Positions 1 to 8,952 are shown, counted from the first letter of the stretch. The stretch is 64,000 nucleotides of DNA from Oscillospiraceae bacterium (GCA_017513135.1 JAFWDH010000022.1:248001-312000); one strand, 5' to 3'. The notes: generated by a model not told the origin, from the letters alone. Translations and numbers: made by a program.

Positions 1-1035
1 GGTCTTGAACAGGGCTATATCCTCGGATTCATAAAGAGGATGAGGCCTGATATCGATCCTGGGGCTGTCGATATGGGCAGCTGCTATGAGCATGCCGTCC
101 TGCAGCGGTCTGGTCCCGATGACAGCAGCCACTACGCTCTTGTTGTGATTGAGCCAGCAGATCCTGTCACCTGCAGAATACTTTTTCCCAGGCTGGAACT
201 CGGTGAATCCGTTGGCCTTAAGGAAGTCAACCGCATTGTGAGCGAACTCTCTCTCGGTCTTGGATCTGTTCATGAAATCCATATAACCGCGGCTGTATTC
301 CTCGATCTTCTCCCTGTTCTCCTTTCCGTAGGTCTTGATAGCAGTCTCGTTCTTAGCGAAAAGTTTCTCTTCGAGCTGCTGTCCCTTTGTTTTTTTCTCT
401 TCCGACATCAGTTTTTCCTCCGTTTCTGATTCTGTATCGAAATGTTTTTTCAGTTCTGTAACTTTCATGAACAGATCTTCGAAATCACCGTTGTTCTCGA
501 TCACGATCCCACACCTTTTCATGAATTCGGCTTCGCTGAGCTGGGCGGCAAGCCTCCTGTCAGCACGTTCGGCATCAAGGCCGTCGCGGTCCATGATACG
601 CCGTTTCATAGAGCCTTCGGCAGATGAAACAAGTACCACGCTGTCACATCTTCTGTCCAGTCCGCTCTCGAAAAGCTGAGGCGCTTCTACCACACAGTAA
701 CCGTGCCCCGCCTTTTCCAACTGAACGAATCTCCGCTCCAGCTCCGCAAGCACATGCTTGTGAACTATATGATTCAGTCTGTCGGTCTCTTCCCTGGAAG
801 CGAACGCTATATCAGCAAGTTTTCTCCTGTCCAGTTCTCCTTCCGGAGTGATTATCTGCGGCGGGTAGCTTTTTACGAGCTCATCGAAGCAGCCGTGTCC
901 GGGCATCTCTATCTCTCTGACGATTGCATCACAGTCAAGGACAGCAACGCCCATCTGCGACAGCATCCTGAGCACCGTGCTTTTTCCGCTTCCGCTTCGT
1001 CCGGTAAGACCGTATACTTTCAGTTTCCCGCTCAT
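1..1035 (-). CDS. coaE: Dephospho-CoA kinase fused in frame to M18-type aminopeptidase (3' partial)
   Basis: The frame is open from ATG at 1035 to the window edge (345 codons, no stop). Residues 1 to about 200 are dephospho-CoA kinase, last step of CoA synthesis: P-loop GLTGRSGSGKST near residues 9-20, then DCDAIV, HxxVHxHV and VVEAPQLFESGLD. After an acidic, Lys-rich linker, residues from about 210 match the N-terminal part of an M18-type aminopeptidase, with the metal-site motif AAHIDSPRIDIRP near 315-327. An ATG at 408 in the same frame follows a perfect GGAGG (417-421), so the peptidase could also start separately. The coaE start overlaps the upstream sua5 stop (ATGA). A one-base loss in the A5 run just before the ATG would give TGA overlapping ATG, so an indel or a true fusion are both possible. 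Confidence 0.85.
   Translation of the reverse strand, partial: MSGKLKVYGLTGRSGSGKSTVLRMLSQMGVAVLDCDAIVREIEMPGHGCFDELVKSYPPQIITPEGELDRRKLADIAFASREETDRLNHIVHKHVLAELERRFVQLEKAGHGYCVVEAPQLFESGLDRRCDSVVLVSSAEGSMKRRIMDRDGLDAERADRRLAAQLSEAEFMKRCGIVIENNGDFEDLFMKVTELKKHFDTESETEEKLMSEEKKTKGQQLEEKLFAKNETAIKTYGKENREKIEEYSRGYMDFMNRSKTEREFAHNAVDFLKANGFTEFQPGKKYSAGDRICWLNHNKSVVAAVIGTRPLQDGMLIAAAHIDSPRIDIRPHPLYESEDIALFKT
406..421 (-). promoter_or_regulatory. Internal ribosome binding site and start for the aminopeptidase
   Basis: On the minus strand GGAGG (417-421) sits 8 bases before ATG (406-408), which begins MSEEKKTKGQQ, a typical start for this aminopeptidase family. It suggests the peptidase is, or was, a separate gene translated from its own site inside the continuous coaE frame. 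Confidence 0.6.
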
Positions 1036-2060
1036 AGGATCACCTCGTCGAATCCCGCAGCTCTCATCAGTCTGTTTGAAACGGCCATGGCTTCGCCGCT
1101 CTCCTGCGGAGCCCGCACGAAAACTCTTTTGGCTCCTATGCTGTCCAGCTGCCTCAGCACCGCAAAGATGCTGTGCGCCTGACTTCTTGCGTCATCCCGG
1201 CCGCCGTAAGGTATGCACGGGACCGGTATGCTGTTCTCATCACCGAAGAAGCACATCGCATAATCCCCGTCGCGGTAATTGTCTCTGACGAACGCAGAGA
1301 AGCTTTCAAGGTCTCCCTTGACTATCGTGACCTTGCATTCCGGAGAATAATGCTTGTATTTCAGCCCAGGAGACATCACTTTCTCATCGTCTCTCACCTT
1401 TCTGGTGACAGCTTCCGACACCTCGGCGGAAGGTATGAGTCCTCTGATCTCCTCAAGCGAGATTATTCCTGGCCTCAGAATGACAGGATGGTCCCCGGTC
1501 ATGGAAACTACCGTGCTCTCCACTCCGACCTCACACTGACCTCCGTCGATGATAAGAGGGATCTTTCCCCACAGATCATGGACACAGTGGTCGGCAGTCG
1601 TGGGTGACGGTTTTCCCGAAAGGTTCGCCGACGGTGCAGCCAGCGGTACCCCTGCCGCCTTGATGACGGCATTGGCCACCGGGTGCGACGGATATCTTAT
1701 CGCTACTGTGTCCATCCCGCAGGTTATGGTATCTGAGATCCTTTCGGTCTTCCTGAATATCATTGTCAGCGGACCCGGCCAGAACCGTTCAGCCAGAAGC
1801 GAGGCTTCCTGAGGGATCTCCGCAACAAGCCCGTCAAGCATTTCCATGGAAGATATATGGACGATCACCGGGTTGTCCTGCGGTCTTCCCTTGACTCTGT
1901 ATACTTCCCTGAGCGCATCTTCACTGTAGATGGACGCAGCAAGCCCGTAGACCGTCTCCGTAGGTATGGCAACGATCCTGTCTCTGTTCAGGAACCATGC
2001 CGCTCTCTCTGCGGCTTCCCGGATATTATCCTGTCCTGCCTTTATCAGTTCAGTCTTCAA
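1032..2060 (-). CDS. Threonylcarbamoyl-AMP synthase, Sua5/YwlC family
   Basis: Makes threonylcarbamoyl-AMP from threonine, bicarbonate and ATP, the first step of t6A37 modification of ANN-decoding tRNAs. The YrdC domain fills about residues 10-200, with the substrate-binding signatures IPTETVYGLAA, KGRPQDNPVIVH, RYPSHP and APSANLSGKPSPT. A C-terminal Sua5 domain follows, ending near VFVRAPQESGEAMAVSNRLMRAAG, so this is the long form (342 aa). The start is TTG at 2060, with GAGGGG upstream overlapping the prfA stop region; the next in-frame ATG would remove the catalytic domain. It overlaps coaE by ATGA and lies 11 bases after prfA, so it is part of one operon. Confidence 0.93.
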   Translation of the reverse strand: MKTELIKAGQDNIREAAERAAWFLNRDRIVAIPTETVYGLAASIYSEDALREVYRVKGRPQDNPVIVHISSMEMLDGLVAEIPQEASLLAERFWPGPLTMIFRKTERISDTITCGMDTVAIRYPSHPVANAVIKAAGVPLAAPSANLSGKPSPTTADHCVHDLWGKIPLIIDGGQCEVGVESTVVSMTGDHPVILRPGIISLEEIRGLIPSAEVSEAVTRKVRDDEKVMSPGLKYKHYSPECKVTIVKGDLESFSAFVRDNYRDGDYAMCFFGDENSIPVPCIPYGGRDDARSQAHSIFAVLRQLDSIGAKRVFVRAPQESGEAMAVSNRLMRAAGFDEVIL

Positions 2061-2071
2061 TGGATAACCCC

Positions 2072-3151
2072 TCAGATCTCAGTACCTGCGGATCTCAGTT
2101 TCTCCGCTCTGTCTGCCGTCGCCAGCGCTTCTATGATCTCCCCGAGATCTCCGTTCATTATTGATTCTATCTTATAAAGCGTCAGATTTATCCTGTGGTC
2201 CGTGACCCTTCCCTGCGGGAAGTTATACGTCCTGATACGTTCGCTCCTGTCGCCGGTTCCTACCTGACTGCGTCTTTCCTCAGCGATCTTTCCCTGCTGC
2301 TCCTGCTTCTTTTCCTCAAGGAGCTTGGACCTGAGTATCTTCATTGCCCTGTCCTTGTTCTTGAACTGGCTTCTCTCATCCTGACACTCGACCACAAGGC
2401 CTGTGGGAAGGTAGGTGATCCTTATCGCGGATTCGGTCTTGTTGACATGCTGACCGCCGGCTCCGCTTGAGCGGAACGTGTCGATCTGCAGGTCCTTCGG
2501 ATTGATCTCCAGTTCCACATCCTCCGCTTCAGGCAGAGTTGCAACCGTACATGTGGACGTCTGTATCCTTCCCTGCGCTTCCGTCTCCGGCACGCGCTGA
2601 ACTCTGTGAACACCGCTTTCATATTTAAGCTTGCTGTATGCACCTTTGCCCTCGACCATAAAACTGATCTCTTTATAGCCTCCGAGCTCAGTCGCGTTTT
2701 CGTTGACCACCTCAGTCTTCCAGTTCTGGGTCACTGAATACATACTGTACATCCTGTAGAGGTCCGCAGCAAAGAGTGCCGCCTCTTCTCCGCCCGCTCC
2801 GGCGCGGATCTCCATGATGACGCTCTTCTCATCGTCTTCATCCTTCGGCAGGAGCAGTATCTTCAGCGCATCCTCGCTTTTCTGCATCGCCTCCCGGGCT
2901 GACTCCTTCTGCTCCTCTGCCATCTCTCTGAGGTCCGGATCGCTCGACGGATCCGCGAGTATCTCCTCCGCTTCATCAGCTTCGCTCTTGCTCGCGAGAT
3001 ATCTGTCAAATTCCTCAACGACCGGAGAAAGATTCTTGTATTCCTTGTTCAGGTCCCTGTAGAGTTCCTGGTTGCTCACCGTTTCAGGAAGCTGCAACTG
3101 ACGATATACTTCCTCAAATCTCTCTTTGATCTTTTCAAGTTTTTCAAACAT
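2072..3151 (-). CDS. prfA: Peptide chain release factor 1
   Basis: Class I release factor recognising UAA and UAG. The 359 aa length is normal. The GGQ loop that enters the peptidyl-transferase centre is visible as [16 protein letters not shown] near residues 230-245. The tripeptide anticodon motif of RF1, PxT (here PET in [11 protein letters not shown]), is present, which separates it from RF2 (SPF). The ATG start lies 2 bases after the stop of the DUF951 gene, so translation is probably coupled. In Bacillota prfA is often followed by prmC and sua5; prmC is absent here. Confidence 0.97.
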   Translation of the reverse strand: MFEKLEKIKERFEEVYRQLQLPETVSNQELYRDLNKEYKNLSPVVEEFDRYLASKSEADEAEEILADPSSDPDLREMAEEQKESAREAMQKSEDALKILLLPKDEDDEKSVIMEIRAGAGGEEAALFAADLYRMYSMYSVTQNWKTEVVNENATELGGYKEISFMVEGKGAYSKLKYESGVHRVQRVPETEAQGRIQTSTCTVATLPEAEDVELEINPKDLQIDTFRSSGAGGQHVNKTESAIRITYLPTGLVVECQDERSQFKNKDRAMKILRSKLLEEKKQEQQGKIAEERRSQVGTGDRSERIRTYNFPQGRVTDHRINLTLYKIESIMNGDLGEIIEALATADRAEKLRSAGTEI

Positions 3152-3153
3152 GC

Positions 3154-3345
3154 TCAGCGGATCACCCTTTCGCCGTTAAGTGTCTTTATGCTCTTTTCCA
3201 CCTTCTGCCGCGGAAGCATTATCTCTCTGCCGCAACCGGAGCACTTTATCTTGAAATCCATACCTATGCGCAGCACCTCGAACGTACTGCTGCCGCAAGG
3301 ATGCTGTTTTTTTACGGTTATCACGTCACCGACCTTTATATCCAA
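3154..3345 (-). CDS. DUF951 family small protein
   Basis: A 63-residue protein of the DUF951 family. It opens with [19 protein letters not shown] and carries a zinc-ribbon-like pattern, [17 protein letters not shown], together with the earlier HPCG. The start is TTG, with GGAGG 7 bases upstream and no better ATG. It lies directly before prfA and probably shares its transcript. The function is not known; a role around nucleic acid or ribosomes is only inferred from the ribbon and neighbours. Confidence 0.85.
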   Translation of the reverse strand: MDIKVGDVITVKKQHPCGSSTFEVLRIGMDFKIKCSGCGREIMLPRQKVEKSIKTLNGERVIR

Positions 3346-3403
3346 ATCAAAACCTCCTGATGGCTAAAGGTATTATATCGCTTTTCTCCTGGCAAGCAGT
3401 AAA

Positions 3404-4597
3404 CTAACTGACTCCGTACAGTCTCATATACTCAGACGTCATTATGTTTGAATCAAAACCTGCAGCCATTGCAGATAACGCTTCTGAACGATCCTTTCCA
3501 TCTTCACAGATAGTCACAACAGCTCGCATGATAGCGTCAATGTCATTCTTCGGAACGACTATTCCGCAGCCTTCTCCGACTGATTCCGGACTTCCTCCGG
3601 TATCGAATGTCACAACCGGCGTACCGCACGAAATAGCTTCTAGGTTGACAGTGGGATAGTTGTCCTCTCTTGTCGGGTTAACAAATACATTCGCTGTAGA
3701 ATATATCCCTGCAAGTTCCTTCTGATTGGCAGTTCGTTTTATACAGATGATGTCTTCCGGAAGGGATCTCATCTGATCATCATCCACCCCGACAAGAACT
3801 ATACGATACCCATCAGGCAATCTGCTGTCAATCTCTGAAAATACGTCAAGGCCTTTTCTTGCTTCCCAAACCGACGCCACCCCCAGCACGATCTTTTCGT
3901 TCTCATTAATTCCGTTGACTTCCCGAAATAACGACTCTGTCTTGTGAAACACTGATGTATCTATGCCATTGCGTATGACTTTAATCTGGTACTCATTGAG
4001 GAACGACTGCCTTGCAAGGCCAGCCAGCCACTCAGAAGGACATGCTACAGTCATGTCATTCACTCCGCTGAACCACTTCTTTTTCTTTATGAGCATCATT
4101 GATGAATTGTCGATCAGCGATTCCGGATATCCTTTATACTGAGGACAGTTTCCGCATCTTTCTCTCCACCTGTCGCATCCACAGAAGTCGAAGTAGGGGC
4201 AATGCCCTGTGAATGACCAACAATCGTGTAACGTCCATATGACACGGATATTCTTTTCTCTGATATAATCAAAAAGCATCGGCAGACAAATATACCACCC
4301 GTGAAGATTATGCAGATGGATCACATCCGGACCGAACTCGTCAAGTTTTCTGATGAGGCTGCGTGTCGATAAATAAGAGAATTCTCCTTCTCTGCCGGTA
4401 AGATATCCTAAAACATGATGAAGAGCGTGTTCCGCCTTATAACCGAAATAGTTATTTCCTTCTGTTCCTGAATTGTTCCACCAGTTCCTTGTAAACGAGA
4501 CCGTTTCATTCCCTGCCGCAGCAGCTTCTCTGGCTAAACTCAGCATGATCTTGCCTGTGCTGCCGTAGTCGCAGATGTTAATCAGAGCTATCTTCAA
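3404..4597 (-). CDS. Glycosyltransferase family 4-like (WcaC type)
   Basis: A GT-B fold glycosyltransferase of 397 aa. The N-terminal half has the LINICDYGSTGKI opening typical of WcaC-like enzymes, DVIHLHNLHGW, and a Cys-rich insert (CPYFDFCGCDRWRERCGNCP) that may bind a metal. The C-terminal half has the nucleotide-sugar site, with EARKGLD and the E-x7-E signature in NPTREDNYPTVNLEAISCGTPVVTFDTGGSPE. The start is probably TTG at 4597 after GGGAGAGAAG. No other polysaccharide genes adjoin, so the acceptor is unknown. It lies 58 bases upstream of the DUF951-prfA run and may be cotranscribed. Confidence 0.88.
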   Translation of the reverse strand: MKIALINICDYGSTGKIMLSLAREAAAAGNETVSFTRNWWNNSGTEGNNYFGYKAEHALHHVLGYLTGREGEFSYLSTRSLIRKLDEFGPDVIHLHNLHGWYICLPMLFDYIREKNIRVIWTLHDCWSFTGHCPYFDFCGCDRWRERCGNCPQYKGYPESLIDNSSMMLIKKKKWFSGVNDMTVACPSEWLAGLARQSFLNEYQIKVIRNGIDTSVFHKTESLFREVNGINENEKIVLGVASVWEARKGLDVFSEIDSRLPDGYRIVLVGVDDDQMRSLPEDIICIKRTANQKELAGIYSTANVFVNPTREDNYPTVNLEAISCGTPVVTFDTGGSPESVGEGCGIVVPKNDIDAIMRAVVTICEDGKDRSEALSAMAAGFDSNIMTSEYMRLYGVS

Positions 4598-4719
4598 ATC
4601 TTCTCTCCCGTATCCTTTGCCTGTTTTTTGTATTGCAATTCGTATCTTCCGATCCTTTTGAGTATATAAAATAATGATTCACCGTTCAATCAAATCAAGT
4701 GATTGAACTGGCACGCTTG

Positions 4720-4728
4720 TGGTATACT
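4720..4728 (+). promoter_or_regulatory. Extended -10 promoter for the DUF4364 gene
   Basis: TGGTATACT is a TGN-extended -10 element. The TTGAAC at 4703-4708 is only 14 bases upstream and is probably not a working -35. A start of transcription near 4735 would leave about 20 bases before the ATG at 4754, which excludes a TTG at 4703 as start. Confidence 0.45.
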
Positions 4729-4753
4729 ATCCCCTAAGGATGGAAAAAACAGT

Positions 4754-5320
4754 ATGGAAAACGACGCTTTCGTAGCTGGTATAGTTCCCGGCGGACTTAC
4801 CTCTCACTCTGAGGTCAAGATCCTGTGCTGTTATCTGGTCAACATCCAGGAACAGCCGGTATCTCATGACGTTCTTGTATCAGCCGTCTCAAGAGATGGT
4901 CTGGTGAATTACTTTGAACTTGTATCAGCCCTGACAGAACTGACCGACTCTGGACAGCTCTCTCTGGAGAACGGATGCTACAGCATCACTGAAAGCGGAA
5001 AGCAGATAGCCACGCTTCTTGCAGGCGACCTTCCTTTTTCAGTCCGCAGCAAAGCCGGCGATTCCCTCAGGTACATGGCAGAGCATGAACGCAGAAGCCA
5101 TGACAACAAGGTCGAAATTCGGCGCGCCGGAAGCGGCTACGAAGTCAAGTGTTCCATCTCTGACATGACTGAAGGTCCCCTTTATTCCCTGTCCGTTTAC
5201 GTACCTTCCCTGAGCGCAGCGAATACGGTCAGAGACAACTTCATAGACAAGGCGGAACAGCTTCTGCGGAACGACCTCAGTCTACTTACCGGTGAAAATC
5301 TGACGGAGGATAACACATAA
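4754..5320 (+). CDS. DUF4364 family protein, probable winged-helix regulator
   Basis: A 188-residue protein matching DUF4364, a clostridial family. The N-terminal part (SEVKILCCYLVNIQEQPVS, VNYFELVSALTELTDSGQL, YSITESGKQIA) reads as a winged helix like those of PadR or MarR proteins. A beta-rich C-terminal domain follows (EVKCSISDMTEGPLYSLSVYVPS). ATG at 4754 was chosen over an upstream TTG because the latter lies inside the promoter. The stop is one base before the next ATG, so the following membrane-protein gene is translationally linked. The target genes are unknown. Confidence 0.8.
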   Translation: MENDAFVAGIVPGGLTSHSEVKILCCYLVNIQEQPVSHDVLVSAVSRDGLVNYFELVSALTELTDSGQLSLENGCYSITESGKQIATLLAGDLPFSVRSKAGDSLRYMAEHERRSHDNKVEIRRAGSGYEVKCSISDMTEGPLYSLSVYVPSLSAANTVRDNFIDKAEQLLRNDLSLLTGENLTEDNT

Positions 5321-5321
5321 A

Positions 5322-6152
5322 ATGCCAGACAACAATGATTATCTGTCACAGCTCCTGGAAAGAGTAAATCAGAAACTGAATGATTCGGAAGATGACGGCA
5401 GGCCTGCTTCTCCTTCCGTTTCAGCTCCGAACGAGCCTCTCAAGCCCAGAGTTTTTACCAGCGGCGGAAGATTTGACAACGTGCCCTCGTCTGATCCACA
5501 GCCGGAAGAAGAAAAAAAGCCGGCTGCAGCTCCTGTCGCTGCGGTGTCACCCGCAAGTGCGCCTGCCGCTCCGGTTCATGAAGCCGTAAGCGCAAAGCCT
5601 CAGGTCCCCGCGACCGATACCGAGGAGGATGAAGAAGATGATCAGTACGATTATCCGGAGGATAACGAGGAGGATCCTTCGCGGAACCCTGAAAAGACTG
5701 ACGAAAAGACCTTCTCACTCTCACCTGACAGCACGGGCTCGCCTCAACCCGCAGACGATTCGGAAAAAGAATCGGAGAATGTCTTTGACTGGAATGTCTC
5801 GGAGGATGTGGAGAAGTATCTGAGCTCCGGAGACGGCACCTCTATCTTCGAGCGCATGCCCGAGAAGACGGAAAAAAAGAGCGGAAAAGCGAGACGCGCG
5901 GAGAGAAGAAAACTCAAGGAGAACACAAGGCAGCTCATGGACCGCAACAGCGGTGAAAGGAGAGGCTGCTTCGGAACATTCTTCCATCTCGTGTTCCTCC
6001 TCATTCTTGTCGCTCTGACGATCCTTGCAGTACTTTATGTTCTTCAGACGATTGCCGATGTCACGATCATAGACATCAACAGCATCCTGACAAACTTCAT
6101 GGCCAAGGTATCGGAACTTCTGGCAAAATATCTCCCGAGCATTTTCGGCTGA
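5322..6152 (+). CDS. Acidic, disordered protein with C-terminal membrane segment
   Basis: I do not recognise a family. The 276 residues consist of a long low-complexity region rich in Pro, Ala, Glu and Asp (about 20-165), a basic stretch (KKSGKARRAERRKLK, about 185-200), one hydrophobic helix (GTFFHLVFLLILVALTILAV, about 220-240), and an amphipathic tail ending LLAKYLPSIFG. The basic patch before the helix suggests the acidic part stays in the cytoplasm, tethered to the membrane. It is coupled to the DUF4364 gene and is followed by a strong terminator, giving a two-gene operon. Confidence 0.75.
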   Translation: MPDNNDYLSQLLERVNQKLNDSEDDGRPASPSVSAPNEPLKPRVFTSGGRFDNVPSSDPQPEEEKKPAAAPVAAVSPASAPAAPVHEAVSAKPQVPATDTEEDEEDDQYDYPEDNEEDPSRNPEKTDEKTFSLSPDSTGSPQPADDSEKESENVFDWNVSEDVEKYLSSGDGTSIFERMPEKTEKKSGKARRAERRKLKENTRQLMDRNSGERRGCFGTFFHLVFLLILVALTILAVLYVLQTIADVTIIDINSILTNFMAKVSELLAKYLPSIFG

Positions 6153-6165
6153 AATATACTCACGC

Positions 6166-6195
6166 AAAAACAGCGGTCTGAAGACCGCTGTTTTT
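6166..6195. terminator. Bidirectional rho-independent terminator
   Basis: CAGCGGTC (6171-6178), loop TGAA, GACCGCTG (6183-6190), flanked by A5 on the left and T5 on the right. It separates the convergent acidic-protein gene and ptsI. Confidence 0.9.
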
Positions 6196-6207
6196 ATATT
6201 CAGGATA

Positions 6208-7887
6208 TCAGAATATCTTTCCCTCGCCCAGGAGGTCGTCCATAAGCTCATCTCTTACCTTCGAGACATCCGTCTCGCGTATCTTCTTCCGAAGCGGGAG
6301 TACGGATCTCGGGGACACTGAAAGCTCGTCTATGCCGATGGAAAGGAACGTCTCTGTGAGTTCCAGATCTGCACCCAGCTCGCCGCAGATGCCGACCCAG
6401 ATGCCGTTCTTATGGGCATTGTCAGTCACCATCTTGAGCAGTCTGAGAACTGCGGGATGATGCGGATTGAAGAACCTGCCAAGATCATTGTTCTGACGGT
6501 CACAGGCCAGCGTATACTGTGTCAGGTCATTGGTACCGCAGGAGAAGAAGTCAACTTCCTTGGCAAGACGGTCGCTGATAACTGCCGCCGCAGGAGTCTC
6601 TATCATGATGCCGACCTGTACATGCTCATCGTAGGGTATCCCCTCAGCCTTCAGCTCGGATTTGACCTGCTCACACATCTTCTTGGCTTCTCTGACTTCC
6701 CAGACGCTGGTGACCATGGGGAACATGATCCCCAGGTGGCCGTACGCGGATGCGCGGTACAGTGCCCTAAGCTGTGTGTGGAAGATCTCAGGCCTGTTAA
6801 GACAGATCCTCAGAGCCCTGTTTCCGAGTGCCGGGTTCTCTTCTTTCGGCAGCTCGAAATAGCCTATCTGCTTGTCAGCGCCGATATCGAGCGTGCGGAT
6901 TATGACTTCCCTGCCATCCATATCCGAGAGCGCTTTTTTATATGCCTCGAACTGATAATCCTCTGTGGGATAATCATCACAGTTCAGATACAGGAATTCA
7001 CTGCGGAACAGACCGACGCCGTCGGCGTCATTTAAAAGTACCGAATGGACGTCTTCCGGACTTCCTATGTTACAGAAGACACGGATATGCTGCCCGTCCA
7101 GAGTGACGTTCTCCTTGCCCTTGAGCTCATCCAGCATCTGCTGATACTCAAGCTGCCTTCTTCTCTTGTCACGGAGATTGGCCACTGTTCCTTCATCCGG
7201 ATCGACATAGACCTGGCCGGTGGATCCGTCCACCATCGCAGGACGCCCTTCAAACTCAGGCTTCATCTGATCCCCAAGTCCCACGATAGCAGGAATGCCC
7301 ATGGTCCTTGCAAGTATGGCCGTATGGCTGGAACTGGAGCCACCTTCCGTCACGAAAGCCAGTATCTTGTTCTTATCCAACTGAATGGTCTCACTGGGTG
7401 CCAGATCGTCAGCCGCCAGAATGACCGGCACATCCGAATCGATACCTCCCTGTACCACTCCGTACAGGATATTCAGTATGCGGTCGGAAACGTCTTTGAC
7501 ATCCGCCGCTCTTGCCTGCATATATGTATCATCCATGGAAGCGAACATCTCAGCGAACTGTACCGATGTGTCGGTCACAGCTGCCTCTGCGTTGTTTGCC
7601 TCTTCCATGATAAGAGCCTGGATCGTCTCTTCGTAGTCAAGGTCTTCAGCCATCATCTGGTGAGTCTCGAAAAGCATCGCCGCCTCGTCACCGGCTTCTT
7701 CTCTCGCCTTCTCCGCAAGCTCGCCCAGCTGATCTATGCACTTCTGCTGAGCATCCTTGAACCTGTTCCATTCGCTCTCAGTGTCTTCTACGGTATACCT
7801 CTTCAGCGTGGTAACCGCGCGCTTATAGAAATAAAGGGGACCTTCTGCCACTCCTGTGGAAACACCTTTTCCCTGAATAGTGATCAT
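6208..7887 (-). CDS. ptsI: PTS Enzyme I (PEP-protein phosphotransferase)
   Basis: Takes phosphate from PEP and passes it to His15 of HPr. The 559 aa length is normal. The N-terminal HPr-binding/phospho-histidine domain carries the active-site His in GGSSSHTAILARTMGIPAIVG (about residues 183-203). The C-terminal PEP-binding barrel has the signature DFFSCGTNDLTQYTLACDR and the catalytic Cys in GICGE. The ATG is preceded by AGGAG. It is the last gene of the minus-strand ula operon, downstream of HPr and separated by a strong hairpin. It is unclear whether this is the cell's only Enzyme I or one dedicated to ascorbate. Confidence 0.96.
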   Translation of the reverse strand: MITIQGKGVSTGVAEGPLYFYKRAVTTLKRYTVEDTESEWNRFKDAQQKCIDQLGELAEKAREEAGDEAAMLFETHQMMAEDLDYEETIQALIMEEANNAEAAVTDTSVQFAEMFASMDDTYMQARAADVKDVSDRILNILYGVVQGGIDSDVPVILAADDLAPSETIQLDKNKILAFVTEGGSSSSHTAILARTMGIPAIVGLGDQMKPEFEGRPAMVDGSTGQVYVDPDEGTVANLRDKRRRQLEYQQMLDELKGKENVTLDGQHIRVFCNIGSPEDVHSVLLNDADGVGLFRSEFLYLNCDDYPTEDYQFEAYKKALSDMDGREVIIRTLDIGADKQIGYFELPKEENPALGNRALRICLNRPEIFHTQLRALYRASAYGHLGIMFPMVTSVWEVREAKKMCEQVKSELKAEGIPYDEHVQVGIMIETPAAAVISDRLAKEVDFFSCGTNDLTQYTLACDRQNNDLGRFFNPHHPAVLRLLKMVTDNAHKNGIWVGICGELGADLELTETFLSIGIDELSVSPRSVLPLRKKIRETDVSKVRDELMDDLLGEGKIF

Positions 7888-7921
7888 CGGAATTCTCCTA
7901 ACTGTTTTTTTGGATTTGAAA

Positions 7922-7949
7922 GGAGCAGACGGCTGCGGCCGTCTGCTCC
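7922..7949. repeat. 12-bp intercistronic hairpin between ptsH and ptsI
   Basis: GGAGCAGACGGC (7922-7933), loop TGCG, GCCGTCTGCTCC (7938-7949), perfect. Read in the operon direction it is followed by TTTC, a poor terminator. It could lower read-through into ptsI or protect the upstream mRNA. In the plus direction it is followed by GGCTTTTT. Confidence 0.75.
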
Positions 7950-7958
7950 GGCTTTTTA

Positions 7959-8219
7959 TCAGAGGTTCTCTTTGAGCCAGGCGCTGAGGGATTCCACTAC
8001 GGCATCCTCATCTCCGCCTTCGACCGTGAACTTAACGGTCTCGCCCTGCTTTACGCCAAGTCCCATGACAGCCATAAGGCGAAGTCCGTCAACGGTCTTC
8101 TCTCCCTTTGTGAGGCTGATCTTGGAATCGGTGTACTTTTTGATCTCCTTGACAAGGTTTCCTGCGGGACGCGCATGGATACCTACGGGATCGGTCACGA
8201 CAAATTCAAATTCCTTCAT
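7959..8219 (-). CDS. ptsH: PTS phosphocarrier protein HPr
   Basis: An 86-residue HPr. The phosphorylated His15 is in GIHARPAG. It relays phosphate from Enzyme I to the IIA proteins, here presumably the ascorbate IIA across the divergent region. The start ATG at 8219 follows AAGGAGATTATC. Aligned with Bacillus HPr, the regulatory Ser46 (in KSIMGVMSLG) corresponds to Arg47 here (LRLMAVMGLG), so this HPr should not be a substrate of HPr kinase and could not act as a Ser-P corepressor of CcpA. It lies between ulaF and ptsI. Confidence 0.95.
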   Translation of the reverse strand: MKEFEFVVTDPVGIHARPAGNLVKEIKKYTDSKISLTKGEKTVDGLRLMAVMGLGVKQGETVKFTVEGGDEDAVVESLSAWLKENL

Positions 8220-8256
8220 GATAATCTCCTTTTTTATTTGTAGGCAATCAGCCTTA

Positions 8257-8952
8257 TCAGTTCTGTCCGTAATAGGCGTTGGCGCCGTGCTTGCGGTAAT
8301 AGTGCTTGTCCTGAAGCTCCTGTGGCGCGGGCTGGACCTTGGGGTTGATAAGCTCGGTCCAGAAAGCCATCTTTGCAACCTCTTCAAGGACTACTGCGCA
8401 GTGAACGGAGTCTTCGGGATTCTTGCCCCAGCAGAAAGGCCCGTGATTCTTGCAGAGGACTGCGGAAACAGCCTCATAATCCTTGTTCAGCCTTGCGAAC
8501 TCATTGACGATCAGATGTCCCGTATTCTCTTCGTAAGCATCTTCGATCTCTTCAGCGGTCAGGCAGCGGAGAGTGGGGACCTCGCCGTAGAAATAGTCTG
8601 CATGGGTGGTTCCGTAGCAGGGAATGCTTCTGCCGGACTGTGCCCAGCTGGTGGCGAAAGGCGAATGTGTGTGGACCACTCCGCCGATGTTGGGGAACGC
8701 CTTGTACAGTTCCACGTGAGTGGCTGTGTCCGATGAGGGTTTGAGTTTTCCTTCCACCCTGTTGCCGTTGAGGTCTACTACGACCATATCGTCAGCAGTC
8801 ATGATGTCATAATCGACACCGCTGGGCTTGATGACGACCAGTCCGCTCTCGCGATCTATTCCGGAGACATTGCCCCAGGTGAATGTGACGAGACCATACT
8901 TCGGGAGAAGCATGTTCGCTTCAAATACTTCTTTTTTGAGCTGCTCTAACAT
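8257..8952 (-). CDS. ulaF: L-ribulose-5-phosphate 4-epimerase, UlaF/AraD family
   Basis: Converts L-ribulose 5-phosphate to D-xylulose 5-phosphate, the last step of ascorbate breakdown before the pentose phosphate pathway. The 231 aa length is normal for the class II aldolase/epimerase family. Visible motifs are [12 protein letters not shown], the metal-binding [22 protein letters not shown] and KNHGPFCWG, with the tail Tyr/His region [17 protein letters not shown] is preceded by AAAGGAGATAACATCGAA. Its position beside ulaE and ulaG points to UlaF rather than arabinose AraD. Confidence 0.93.
   Translation of the reverse strand: MLEQLKKEVFEANMLLPKYGLVTFTWGNVSGIDRESGLVVIKPSGVDYDIMTADDMVVVDLNGNRVEGKLKPSSDTATHVELYKAFPNIGGVVHTHSPFATSWAQSGRSIPCYGTTHADYFYGEVPTLRCLTAEEIEDAYEENTGHLIVNEFARLNKDYEAVSAVLCKNHGPFCWGKNPEDSVHCAVVLEEVAKMAFWTELINPKVQPAPQELQDKHYYRKHGANAYYGQN

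Noticed and set aside
4709-4722. TGGCACG sequence like a sigma-54 promoter
   Set aside because: The matching TTGC at the -12 position is missing, and a TGN-extended -10 for sigma-A overlaps it.
7045-8736. Long open frame (563 codons) on the plus strand
   Set aside because: It lies opposite ptsI, ptsH and ulaF, which have clear motifs and RBSs. The predicted protein is unlike any family and is an antisense shadow.
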